From assembly GCF_037646705.1 (NCBI RefSeq), contig NZ_JBBHER010000011.1:48584-112583 (forward strand): a DNA stretch of 64,000 bases. The letters run 5' to 3'. Under the pieces are notes generated by a model. That model was not told the DNA's origin. It saw only the letters and a list, made by a program, of their open reading frames with translations, and ran no database searches. Origin of the DNA: Pikeienuella litoralis (GTDB lineage Bacteria > Pseudomonadota > Alphaproteobacteria > Rhodobacterales > Rhodobacteraceae). This document shows, piece by piece, positions 48,474 through 56,305 of the stretch (position 1 is the first letter of the stretch; each line of letters begins with the position of its first letter). A program made the position numbers and the translations under genes.

Positions 48474-49483
48474 AGCGGCGCCGCGCCGATGTCGAAACGG
48501 CCTACCGTCCCGGCATGCCGGGCTACGTTCTGCGCGACTGGGAGGTCACCGATTACCAATGCTATGAACTCCCGGACACCGGCCTCTGGTTTCGCGGACC
48601 GGCTCCGAAGCCGGCGGAGAAGGGGCGCTACTTCACCGTGATCGGAGCGGCCCAGACCTTCGGCTGCTTTTGCGACAACCCCTATCCGGCTCTGCTCGAA
48701 AAGCGGCTCGGAACCCCGGCGCTCAACCTCGGCTATTCCGGCGCCGGCCCCGGCTTCTACCTGCGCCACGAGGCGCTCCTCCGTACGATCAACGACAGCG
48801 CCTTCTGCATCGTGCAGGTGATGTCGGGGCGCAGCACCTCGAACTCGCTCTTCGAAAATCGCGAGGGGCTGGCCTATGGGCGGCGCCGCTCGGACAATAC
48901 GCCCGCGACCGCCGAGCAGGTTTTCGACGACGCCATCACCCGCGAGCTCGCGCGCGTTCCGCTGGCGCCGCGCCGGCTCAAGAACCTGGTTCTCAAGGCG
49001 ACCGGCCTGCCGCTTCCCGCCATTCGGCGCCTCGTCGAGGAATCGCGGCGGGATTGGGTGGAGAGTTATCATGAGCTTCTCGGCGCGATCACGGCGCCGA
49101 AGATCCTGTTCTGGTTCTCGGCGCGAACCCCGGACTACCGGCCGCGCTATCACCGGCAGGGGCCGCTCCTCGGCAAGTATCCTCAGCTCATCGACGCCGC
49201 GACTCTCGGGCGGGTCAAGCCGCTCGCCGACGCCTATGTCGAATGCGTCTCGGAGCGCGGCAGCCCGCAGCCTCTCATCAGCCGCTTCACCGGCGAGCCC
49301 GTGACCGTCTCGCTCGAAGCCGACAAGAAGCCGGTCGCCGGCGGCGAGGCCGCGTCGCTCTACAAGGGCGTCTGGAGCGAGAACAAGTACTACCCTTCGC
49401 CCGAGATGCACGAAGATGCGGCCCTCGCCCTCGAGGCGCCCTGTCGAAGACTTCTGGACCGCGCCGAGAAAACACCGGCCTAG
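48461..49483 (+). CDS. DUF6473-like protein (copy 2), coupled to a sulfotransferase
   Basis: 340 residues, no signal peptide. It is a paralogue of the protein at 37.9-38.8 kb: FTVIGAAQTFGCF (62-68 GAAQTFG), LNLGYSGAGPGFYLRHE, CIVQVMSGRSTSNSLF, PKILFWFSARTPD, GKYPQLIDAATLGRV and NKYYPSPEMHEDAALAL. It differs by a basic insertion (ELARVPLAPRRLKNLVLKATG) between the third and fourth blocks. The SGNH-like block I again lacks the nucleophile Ser. The reading frame starts inside the sulfotransferase gene (13-base overlap), which strongly suggests that the two act together. A role in sulfate or polysaccharide modification is inferred only from this linkage. Confidence 0.85.
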   Translation: MVSLERRRADVETAYRPGMPGYVLRDWEVTDYQCYELPDTGLWFRGPAPKPAEKGRYFTVIGAAQTFGCFCDNPYPALLEKRLGTPALNLGYSGAGPGFYLRHEALLRTINDSAFCIVQVMSGRSTSNSLFENREGLAYGRRRSDNTPATAEQVFDDAITRELARVPLAPRRLKNLVLKATGLPLPAIRRLVEESRRDWVESYHELLGAITAPKILFWFSARTPDYRPRYHRQGPLLGKYPQLIDAATLGRVKPLADAYVECVSERGSPQPLISRFTGEPVTVSLEADKKPVAGGEAASLYKGVWSENKYYPSPEMHEDAALALEAPCRRLLDRAEKTPA

Positions 49484-49857
49484 ATGCGTGATCCGAGGAT
49501 TCGGCGGGGTGATGCATTCCCTGGAATGAAGGGGCGTCGCGGGCCGGGCGCGCGCCGGCCGCCAACTCGAACGCTCGGCCATTTCCCGACTGACGGCGGC
49601 GCCATGAAGCTGCTATATCCGGTTCTCAATCATGTGGCGCAGGAATGGAGACGCCCGCCCCGCACATGGGCCGGGACATTCGTGTCCGACGCCGATGCGG
49701 CCGAAAGCGGGCAGGGCTTGGCGAGGTGCTCCATCATGAAAAGTCTGGCGGTTTGACGCTTTGGACTTAAACTGCGAGTTCGGCCCGAGGCCCGCCAGCC
49801 GATGACCGGAAACGCCTCGCATACAGAGTTCCCGGTAGTCCCAGATCAGGGGTGCAA
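49484..49857. other. Intergenic region upstream of the UDP-xylose synthase gene
   Basis: 374 bases with no supported gene. A 90-codon open frame at the start lacks a ribosome binding site and recognisable sequence. From about 49740 the base composition falls toward that of the following gene, and this is where its promoter should lie. No convincing hairpin terminator follows the DUF6473-like stop; only a short CATTCC/GGAATG pair is near 49515-49528. Confidence 0.5.
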
Positions 49858-50829
49858 ATGTCCAGAATTTATGACAGCCGCAAACGTATACTCGTAACCG
49901 GCGGGGCCGGATTTGTAGGATCTCATCTTATTGATCGACTTCTGGGTCAGGGCCATGAGGTGATTTGCGTCGACAACCTGTTCACGGGCTCAAAGCGCAA
50001 TATCGAACATCTGCACACCAACCCGCGCTTCGAGTTCATTCGTCACGACGTCACCTTTCCGCTCTATGTCGAGGTGGACGAAATCTACAACCTCGCGTGT
50101 CCTGCTTCGCCGGTGCATTACCAACACGATCCGGTCCAGACGACAAAGACCTCGGTGCATGGCGCCATCAATATGTTGGGATTGGCGAAACGCCTGAACT
50201 GCAAGATCTTTCAGGCGTCGACGAGCGAAGTCTACGGAGATCCGAGCGTTCACCCGCAACCGGAAGAGTATTTTGGAAATGTAAATCCGATCGGGATCCG
50301 CTCTTGCTATGATGAAGGCAAGCGCTGCGCGGAAACGCTCTTTTTCGACTACCACAGACAACACGGGCTTCGGATCAAGGTCGCTCGTATCTTCAATACG
50401 TATGGGCCGAGGATGCATCACGCGGACGGGCGGGTTGTGTCCAACTTCATCGTTCAGGCGTTGCAGGGAGAAGCCATCACCGTTTTTGGCGAGGGCGCCC
50501 AGACCCGGTCCTTCTGTTATGTCAGCGATCTCGTCGAAGGGGTTCTCAGGCTGATGGACACGGAGGACGCGGTCACGGGGCCGGTTAATCTCGGGAACGC
50601 CAACGAGTTCACCATTCTTCAACTCGCCCAGAAGGTGATCGAAATGACGGGGTCCAGTTCCGAGATCATCTACAAGGACATGCCGCAGGACGATCCGAAG
50701 CAGAGGCGGCCGGATACGTCGAAGGCGAAGGCTCTTCTCGACTGGGAGCCGGAGGTTCAATTGGAAAACGGGCTCGAGAAAACGATCGATTATTTTCGAA
50801 AGCTTCTCCCGGAATTGGTTGTCTCTTGA
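49858..50829 (+). CDS. UDP-glucuronate decarboxylase (UDP-xylose synthase)
   Basis: 323 residues, extended SDR. It oxidises and decarboxylates UDP-glucuronate to UDP-xylose using bound NAD. RILVTGGAGFVGSHLIDRLL binds NAD. NLACPASPVHYQHDPVQT is the UXS hallmark. Catalytic residues lie in STSEVYGDP and RSCYDEGKRCAETL (YDEGKR, the UXS version of YxxxK). RIFNTYGPRMHHADGRVVSNF and LGNANEFTILQLAQKV follow. The ATG at 49858 is used; a GTG two codons earlier is possible. Base composition is clearly lower in GC and third-position GC than neighbours, so the gene may have arrived separately. It suggests xylose in the exopolysaccharide. Confidence 0.93.
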   Translation: MSRIYDSRKRILVTGGAGFVGSHLIDRLLGQGHEVICVDNLFTGSKRNIEHLHTNPRFEFIRHDVTFPLYVEVDEIYNLACPASPVHYQHDPVQTTKTSVHGAINMLGLAKRLNCKIFQASTSEVYGDPSVHPQPEEYFGNVNPIGIRSCYDEGKRCAETLFFDYHRQHGLRIKVARIFNTYGPRMHHADGRVVSNFIVQALQGEAITVFGEGAQTRSFCYVSDLVEGVLRLMDTEDAVTGPVNLGNANEFTILQLAQKVIEMTGSSSEIIYKDMPQDDPKQRRPDTSKAKALLDWEPEVQLENGLEKTIDYFRKLLPELVVS

Positions 50830-50977
50830 GTCTGTGTCCGTGGATTGCGCCTGCATGACCTTCATGTGTCAGGTGGCGCTTCGGTCAATGTTCCCAAGGG
50901 TTTCGGGGGCTCGCGCGTCTGTCGATATCGGAGCGGAACGAGGCCCGTGAAGGCCTGAGCCCGCCCGGCGGGATCAA

Positions 50978-52090
50978 TCAGGTCGAACCGCTCGCCGGCG
51001 GCGGCGCAGTGTTTGAGGCCGCTTGCGGCGCGCCGGCGGATCTGAAGAATTCCTCCTCGATCTTGCCGAGCGCCTCCAGTCTGCGCGTCTCGAGTGGCCG
51101 GGGAGGGGGCTTCGCAGGCGAGGCGGGATCGCAGGCGAAGAAATCCGCGCCCGTGCGCGCGCCGCGAGAGGAGGCGCGACCAAGGGCCGATCGGACGCGG
51201 CCGCGAACGCGCGCCGCCAGATCGACCGCCGCGATCTCAAGCGCGCAGAGCGGGGCCAGGCGACACGCCCGAGCGAGCTCCGCCAATCCCTGACCGATCA
51301 TGTTCCGGCGAAACGCCTGAGTGGCCAGCACGGCCCGGAGCCGGCCTTCGGCCAGGGAAAGAACCGCCGCGGGCGTCTCGGGAAATCGTTCGGACACATG
51401 GCGCAGAACGGCGAAACGGCGGCGCGCCATGCGGCTGAAATCAGAAGACAGCGAGTTCTCGGTCACGCGGTAGCCGGTGAGGTGGAGCGGCGCCACGCAG
51501 ACGCGCCAGGTTCGGTTCATCATGATCTGGGCGAGGTTGTCTTCCGCGCCGTGAACGTCGGGATCGGCTTCAAAGCCGCCGATACCCTCCAGGGCGCTCC
51601 GCCGGGCCAGAATGACGCTGCCATTGCCCACAGGGTTGAAGACGATCGAGCGCAGATAGATGCGGCCCTGCATCGGATGCGACTTCACATCGCCGAGGAC
51701 GCGGTCCTGCTCGTCGATCCGGCGCGAAAGGTTATAGACATAGCCCACGTCCTCGCCGCCCTCCAACAGTGCGCGCATCTGGAGGGCGATCTTGTCGGGG
51801 TGCCACAGGTCGTCGGAATCTATCGTGGCGATATACGGCCCCTTCGTCGCGGCGATGCCGGTGTTCCGGGCGTTGGCGACGCCGCCGTTGGGGATCGAGA
51901 TCACCCGAATCCGTTCGTCCTCGGCCGCATGTCGCCGGGCGAGATCGGCGGTGCCGTCGCGCGAGCCGTCATCCACGACGACGATTTCGAGGCGCCGATG
52001 GGTCTGGCGCCTGACGCTGCTCAAGGTCGCATCGAGGGTGCGCTCTGCGTTGAACGCGGGCAGAACGACCGATACCAGTTCTTCCTGCAC
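50978..52090 (-). CDS. Family 2 glycosyltransferase
   Basis: 370 residues. The GT-A domain is textbook: VSVVLPAFNAERTLDATLSSVRRQTHRRLEIVVVDDGSRDGT at the N-terminus, PNGGVANARNTGIAATKGPYIATIDSDDLWHPDKI with the DxDD metal site, and FNPVGNGSVILARRSALEGIGGFEADPDVHGAEDNL with the ED acidic motif near the acceptor site. The C-terminal 110 residues are arginine/alanine/proline-rich without a membrane helix and look disordered. The start is a GTG (52090) with GAGGAA six bases upstream. It belongs to the exopolysaccharide locus; donor sugar unknown. It converges on the UDP-xylose synthase gene. Confidence 0.9.
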   Translation of the reverse strand: MQEELVSVVLPAFNAERTLDATLSSVRRQTHRRLEIVVVDDGSRDGTADLARRHAAEDERIRVISIPNGGVANARNTGIAATKGPYIATIDSDDLWHPDKIALQMRALLEGGEDVGYVYNLSRRIDEQDRVLGDVKSHPMQGRIYLRSIVFNPVGNGSVILARRSALEGIGGFEADPDVHGAEDNLAQIMMNRTWRVCVAPLHLTGYRVTENSLSSDFSRMARRRFAVLRHVSERFPETPAAVLSLAEGRLRAVLATQAFRRNMIGQGLAELARACRLAPLCALEIAAVDLAARVRGRVRSALGRASSRGARTGADFFACDPASPAKPPPRPLETRRLEALGKIEEEFFRSAGAPQAASNTAPPPASGST

Positions 52091-52458
52091 CTGTTCCTCG
52101 ACTTCGCCGCCGCACGGGGTGTCAGGATACGGGGTGCGTCGATCAGCGCAAGCCGCTTGAACGGGCGCCCGCGGGGAGGAACAGCGCGGCGGCGCCGATT
52201 CGACCTCGGATCCGCGGCCCGGTCGTCAGAAAGGACATCGTTCGTTGAAGGGGGGCGAAGCCATCGCAGCTCGGCTGGCGGTCTCGGCGTCGGCGAAAGC
52301 GCTGTCGTGGAGCTCATGGCGCGCAGTCAGGCCAGTCCCAGGGCGTCAAATCGGCTGAGCGAGGCGAATGTCCGGAGCGGCCCGTGGAATGCTCCACCGT
52401 GCGAATCCCGACGCCGGGGCCAGACTCGCGACGCGGGGCCTCACAAGGAGACGCCCGA
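52091..52458. other. Region without a supported gene upstream of the family 2 glycosyltransferase
   Basis: 368 bases. Open frames here are extensions or shadows of the glycosyltransferase in other frames, with no ribosome binding site or recognisable protein. The segment presumably holds the glycosyltransferase promoter and the 3' end of the small membrane-protein gene. No hairpin or repeat stands out. Confidence 0.4.
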
Positions 52459-52671
52459 TTACATGAGCTTTTGAAACAGGTTTTGATCTGTCCGGCGTCT
52501 GGTCAACAGGCCAGCCCATATCGCGTATCGAATGAGCGCGATCGCGAGCGCAGTGGCCGATCCCATTAGAAAAAAGGACAGCACCGTCACCCAAATCGAC
52601 ATTCCCGAAAGAGACGCCAGAACCGTGACCGAAATCGCCGTTAGTGTTGGAAGGAATATGTATTTCGCCAA
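52459..52671 (-). CDS. Small two-helix membrane protein, possibly ExoX/PsiA-like exopolysaccharide regulator
   Basis: 70 residues with two hydrophobic helices (IFLPTLTAISVTVLASLSG and WVTVLSFFLMGSATALAIALIRYAIWAG) and a short basic tail (RRRTDQNLFQ). Size, two-helix layout and the GMSIWVTVLSFF turn resemble the exopolysaccharide production repressors ExoX/PsiA, which restrain the ExoY-type initiating transferase after translation. Such a role would suit its place at the edge of a locus containing an ExoY-like enzyme. The start would be TTG with only a weak GGGTGG upstream. The base composition here is lower in GC than around it. Both coding status and function are tentative. Confidence 0.4.
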   Translation of the reverse strand: MAKYIFLPTLTAISVTVLASLSGMSIWVTVLSFFLMGSATALAIALIRYAIWAGLLTRRRTDQNLFQKLM

Positions 52672-53108
52672 GTCGCCACCCGTACGTTTCCCTATCGACT
52701 CAAGTAGTCAGCAGATATTAATATATGGTTAAACGTCAAGTCACGGGCGTGACACACTTTTTTGAGGTTTGCTGAATCCAGGGCCGGCCCACTCCGATGA
52801 AGTTTGCCTTGTTAATGAAATACATCGACGCCGAAGGTGACAGCGCGTTTGTGGACTTCCACCCTAGATTGAGTCTTCTCTGCCGTGAAGCGAAAATCCG
52901 GACGAGAGGCGAACAATGAAATTCGTTTAACCGGCGCCGGCCTCAATGGCCTGATCGGAATCATCGAGACTGACGCAGGCGTCACGTGCAGGCCATCCGC
53001 ATCCGAAGTTGACGCTGGCGCGAAAGCCGCCGGCGGCTTTGGCGCCGAGGGCCGCAAAGCTGCGTCTGCTCCCTGCATCGAAATACAGTGAAGAAGGAAC
53101 GCACAGCA
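52672..53108. other. Intergenic region upstream of the LamG repeat protein
   Basis: 437 bases with an AT-rich core (about 52700-52740) and a 14-bp inverted repeat at 52740-52753. A 40-codon frame at 52797-52919 encodes LLMKYIDAEGDSAFV. This resembles the VVKYIDAEGVASGLV segment of the LamG-like modules of the 59.97-64 kb gene and may be a remnant of such a module. A further 68-codon frame at 52885-53091 is not supported by any recognisable sequence. Confidence 0.45.
52740..52753. promoter_or_regulatory. Compact inverted repeat next to an AT-rich promoter-like stretch
   Basis: GTCACG (52740-52745) and CGTGAC (52748-52753) flank the dinucleotide GG, giving a near-continuous 14-base palindrome. 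It lies just after the AT-rich segment ATATTAATATATGGTTAAACG. It could control the small membrane-protein gene on the minus strand or the LamG protein on the plus strand. Confidence 0.35.
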
Positions 53109-56100
53109 ATGGCAACCGTGATCACTCCATCGCCGATCTGGTCACTCGGAAATATCGACGTCGATGGGCTTGGCGACGCCCGCGTGGTCTCCCACAAGGC
53201 CGGCTATGAGCTGGCGAATGGCGCGTTGACGTTCACCGTGACCGCCGACAGCGCCGGAGGACGGCAGGGGCTGTTCTCCAAGGACCATGAATATTTTGGC
53301 GACGGCGGCCATTTCACCGTCTGGATCGACAACGGCAAGATCCTGGCCCGGCTGCAATCCGAGGACAGCTCCTATGAACTGCGGGGCGGCGATGTAAACG
53401 CGGGCGAGCCGGTCGCGGTCGCGGTCGCCTTCGGGGCGCGGGGTTTCGAGCTCTGGGTCGATGGCGAGATGGTCGACCGGAACGATTATACGGGCGGCCT
53501 GCAGGGCAATCAGGAGCCGATCGTCGTCGGCGCCTCGCAATGGGCCGCCGAGGCGGGACCGTCGCCCGAGCTGACCCAAAAGTTCGAGGGCCAGATCACC
53601 GATATGGACCTCTATGACGAAGCGCTGTCGCGCGCCGAGATCCGCGCCCTGGCCGAAACCGGCGTCGTGGCTCCGGAGCCGGAGCCGTCCGAGCCCGCCG
53701 CGCCGGCCGAGCCCGAGAACGCCGCGCCGTCCGAATCCGAGGGTTCCCCTTCGCAGATCTGGTCGCTCGGGAACATCGATGTCGACGGTCTGAGCGATGC
53801 GCGTGAGATCCCCCACAAGGCCGGCTACGAGCTGGCGAATGGCGCGTTGACGTTCACCGTGACCGCCGACAGCGCCGGAGGACGGCAGGGGCTGTTCTCC
53901 AAGGACTATGAATATTTTGGCGACGGCGGCCATTTCACCGTCTGGATCGACAACGGCAAGATCCTGGCCCGGCTGCAATCCGAGGACAGCTCCTATGAGT
54001 TGCGGGGCGGCGATGTAAACGCAGGCGAGCCGGTCGCGGTCGCGGTCACCTTCGGTGCGGGCGGCTTCGAGCTCTATGTCGATGGCGAGATGGTCGACCG
54101 GAACGATTATACGGGCGGCCTGCAGGGCAATCAGGAGCCGATCGTCGTCGGCGCCTCGCAATGGGCCGCCGAGGCGGGGCCGTCGCCGGAGCTGACCCAC
54201 AGGTTCAAGGGCCAGATCACCGATATGGGCCTTTATGACGAAGCCCTGTCGGGCGCCGAGATCCGCGCCCTGGCCGAAACCGGCGTCGTGGCTCCGGAGC
54301 CGGAGCCGACCGAGCCCGCCGCGCCGACCGAGCCCGAGGATTCTCCTTCGCAGATCTGGTCGCTCGGGAACATCGATGTCGACGGTCTGAGCGATGCGCG
54401 TGAGATCCCCCACAAGGCCGGCTACGAGCTGGCGAATGGCGCGTTGACGTTCACCGTGACCGCCGACAGCGCCGGAGGACGGCAGGGGCTGTTCTCCAAG
54501 GACCATGAATATTTTGGCGACGGCGGCCATTTCACCGTCTGGATCGACAACGGCAAGATCCTGGCCCGGCTGCAATCCGAGGACAGCTCCTATGAGTTGC
54601 GGGGCGGCGATGTAAACGCGGGCGAGCCGGTCTCGGTCGCGGTCACTTTCGGTGCGGGCGGCTTCGAGCTCTATGTCGATGGCGAGATGGTCGACCGGAA
54701 TGATTATACGGGCGGTCTGCAGGGCAATCAGGAGCCGATCGTCGTCGGCGCCTCGCAATGGGCCGCCGAGGCGGGGCCGTCGCCGGAGCTGACCCACAGG
54801 TTCAAGGGCCAGATCACCGATATGGGCCTTTATGACGAAGCCCTGTCGGGCGCCGAGATCCGCGCCCTGGCCGAAACCGGCGTCGTGGCTCCGGAGCCGG
54901 AGCCGGAGCCGACCGAGCCCGCCGCGCCGACCGAGCCGGAGAACGCCGCGCCGGAAGTGACCGGCGATCTCGACACGTTGTCGGTGGATGAGGGTGAGAC
55001 CGGGGTCGTGGATCTGGCGGACCTGTTCGCCGATCCCGACGGCGACGCGCTGGTGTTCAGCCTGAAGGGGGCGCCAGGTTTCGTGTCGATCGACGCCGAC
55101 GGGCGGCTGATCGCCGCGCCGGCGGACGGGAATGACGGGACGTACAACTTCACGATCCTCGCATCGGACGGCGACGCCACGAGCAAGGGGCTGGACGCGA
55201 CTCTGGTCGTCGATGACAGCATCACATCCGGCGGCGACGGCGCAGCTCCGGAACCCGAACCGTCCGAACCCGAAAACGCCGCGCCGAAAGTCACCGGCGA
55301 CCTCGACACGCTGTCGGTGGACGAGGGCGAGACCGGGCGCGTGGATCTGGCGGACCTGTTCACCGATCCCGACGGCGACGCGCTGACGTTCAAGCTGAAG
55401 AATGCGCCGGATTTCGTGTCGATCGACGCCGACGGACGGCTGGTCGCCGCGCCGGCTGACGGGAACGACGGGACGTATGACTTCACGGTCCTCGCATCGG
55501 ATGGCGACGCCACGAGCAAGGGGCTGGGCGTGACCCTGGTTGTCGATGACAGCATCACGTCGGGCGGCGACTCCTCCGGCGGGGGCGGCTTCAGCGCCGA
55601 TCCCGTCACGCTGACCGCGGGGCGCGGCATTCTCAAGAATGGCACGGTCGGCCCGCAGGAATGGGGCGACGGCGTGGTTCTCAGCGCCTACGACCTCAAT
55701 GGCGGGAAGGCCGAGGTCGGCTATTCGGAGCAGTTCGACGACCACGGCTTCGGCGTGAAAGGGTCGGGCAGCCGCTGGGACGGGCAGATCGACTATTACG
55801 CTTCAGGCGGCGGTCGCAGTGAAAAGATGGTCATCGATTTCAACGGCGACGTGACGGACGTCGTCCTGCGCGTCGGCATGGTCGGCGACAAGGAAGGCCC
55901 GAACGGCACACCGGAATCCGGCGTCTGGAAGGCCTACGACGCCTCCGGAAAGCTGGTGGACAAGGATCTGATCGGACCGGATCAGAGCACGCTCGGCGCC
56001 GGCGTGAAAGAGAAGGGGAGCTACGGCATCTACCCGATCGAGATCGACACCGACGCGCCGATCGCGCGGATCGAACTCGAGGCCACCCAGTTCGATTACG

Positions 56101-56207
56101 GCCGGGGGTCGTCTGTGGGCATGAGCTACGGTGAGAACAGCTCCGACTACAACGTCATGGGGATCGAGTTCCAGCGGCTCGAGCCTGTCGGCGATTTCCT
56201 GTTGTAG
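53109..56207 (+). CDS. Repetitive extracellular protein with three LamG-like and two cadherin/Ig-like repeats
   Basis: 1032 residues. Three near-identical modules of about 185 residues begin IWSLGNIDVDGL at 10, 217 and 416. Each contains ELANGALTFTVTADSAGG, EYFGDGGHFTVWIDNGKILARLQSE and FELYVDGEMVDRNDYTGG. They end LYDEALSGAEIRALAETG, the LamG/concanavalin-like end. Acidic EPEPTEPAAPTEPE linkers separate them. Two roughly 110-residue modules with LSVDEGETG and DPDGDAL (calcium-binding-like) follow at about 611-820. A unique C-terminal domain of about 210 residues ends VGDFLL. There is no N-terminal signal peptide, so type I secretion is likely. ATG 53109 has AAGGAA upstream; a GTG seven codons earlier is possible. 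The role is probably matrix or adhesion, inferred. Confidence 0.88.
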   Translation: MATVITPSPIWSLGNIDVDGLGDARVVSHKAGYELANGALTFTVTADSAGGRQGLFSKDHEYFGDGGHFTVWIDNGKILARLQSEDSSYELRGGDVNAGEPVAVAVAFGARGFELWVDGEMVDRNDYTGGLQGNQEPIVVGASQWAAEAGPSPELTQKFEGQITDMDLYDEALSRAEIRALAETGVVAPEPEPSEPAAPAEPENAAPSESEGSPSQIWSLGNIDVDGLSDAREIPHKAGYELANGALTFTVTADSAGGRQGLFSKDYEYFGDGGHFTVWIDNGKILARLQSEDSSYELRGGDVNAGEPVAVAVTFGAGGFELYVDGEMVDRNDYTGGLQGNQEPIVVGASQWAAEAGPSPELTHRFKGQITDMGLYDEALSGAEIRALAETGVVAPEPEPTEPAAPTEPEDSPSQIWSLGNIDVDGLSDAREIPHKAGYELANGALTFTVTADSAGGRQGLFSKDHEYFGDGGHFTVWIDNGKILARLQSEDSSYELRGGDVNAGEPVSVAVTFGAGGFELYVDGEMVDRNDYTGGLQGNQEPIVVGASQWAAEAGPSPELTHRFKGQITDMGLYDEALSGAEIRALAETGVVAPEPEPEPTEPAAPTEPENAAPEVTGDLDTLSVDEGETGVVDLADLFADPDGDALVFSLKGAPGFVSIDADGRLIAAPADGNDGTYNFTILASDGDATSKGLDATLVVDDSITSGGDGAAPEPEPSEPENAAPKVTGDLDTLSVDEGETGRVDLADLFTDPDGDALTFKLKNAPDFVSIDADGRLVAAPADGNDGTYDFTVLASDGDATSKGLGVTLVVDDSITSGGDSSGGGGFSADPVTLTAGRGILKNGTVGPQEWGDGVVLSAYDLNGGKAEVGYSEQFDDHGFGVKGSGSRWDGQIDYYASGGGRSEKMVIDFNGDVTDVVLRVGMVGDKEGPNGTPESGVWKAYDASGKLVDKDLIGPDQSTLGAGVKEKGSYGIYPIEIDTDAPIARIELEATQFDYGRGSSVGMSYGENSSDYNVMGIEFQRLEPVGDFLL
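53136..54900 (+). repeat. Three tandem DNA repeats encoding LamG-like modules
   Basis: Copies start at 53136, 53757 and 54354 (periods 621 and 597 bases; the difference lies in the linker). Copies 2 and 3 are almost identical over about 540 bases. Copy 1 differs at slightly more positions, for example GFELWVDG against GFELYVDG. Such identity implies recent duplication or ongoing gene conversion and makes copy-number change by recombination likely. Confidence 0.9.
54939..55560 (+). repeat. Two tandem DNA repeats encoding cadherin/Ig-like modules
   Basis: Copies start near 54939 and 55272 (period about 333 bases). They encode the same framework (VTGDLDTLSVDEGETG, VDLADLF, DPDGDAL, FVSIDADGRL, APADGNDGTY, DDSITSGGD), with more substitutions than the LamG repeats, so this duplication is older. 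Confidence 0.85.
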
Positions 56208-56257
56208 CGAACGCTCCGCGTCGATCCGGCGCGAGCGCCGCGCCCTGACATGCAAAG

Positions 56258-56291
56258 GATCCCCCGTCGCACATCCATGCGACGGGGGATC
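56258..56291. terminator. Hairpin between convergent genes, probable bidirectional terminator
   Basis: A perfect 14-bp stem (56258-56271 and 56278-56291, arms beginning GATCCCCCGTCG) encloses the loop CATCCA. It sits between the stop of the LamG protein (56207) and the stop of the beta-helix protein (56306 on the minus strand). No T tract follows on either side, but strength and placement favour termination or 3'-end protection. Confidence 0.75.
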
Positions 56292-56305
56292 GCGTCAGCG
56301 CGCTG

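Noticed and set aside
49484..49756. 90-codon open frame after the DUF6473-like gene
   Set aside because: It begins immediately after a stop without a ribosome binding site and has no recognisable sequence.
53136..54900. Tandem repeats considered as a CRISPR array or satellite
   Set aside because: The repeats are about 540 bases, in frame, and encode LamG-like modules, so they are gene-internal domain duplications.
53142..55745. Minus-strand open frame of 867 codons opposite the LamG repeat protein
   Set aside because: Its apparent repeats only mirror the plus-strand DNA repeats, and it has no recognisable protein family.
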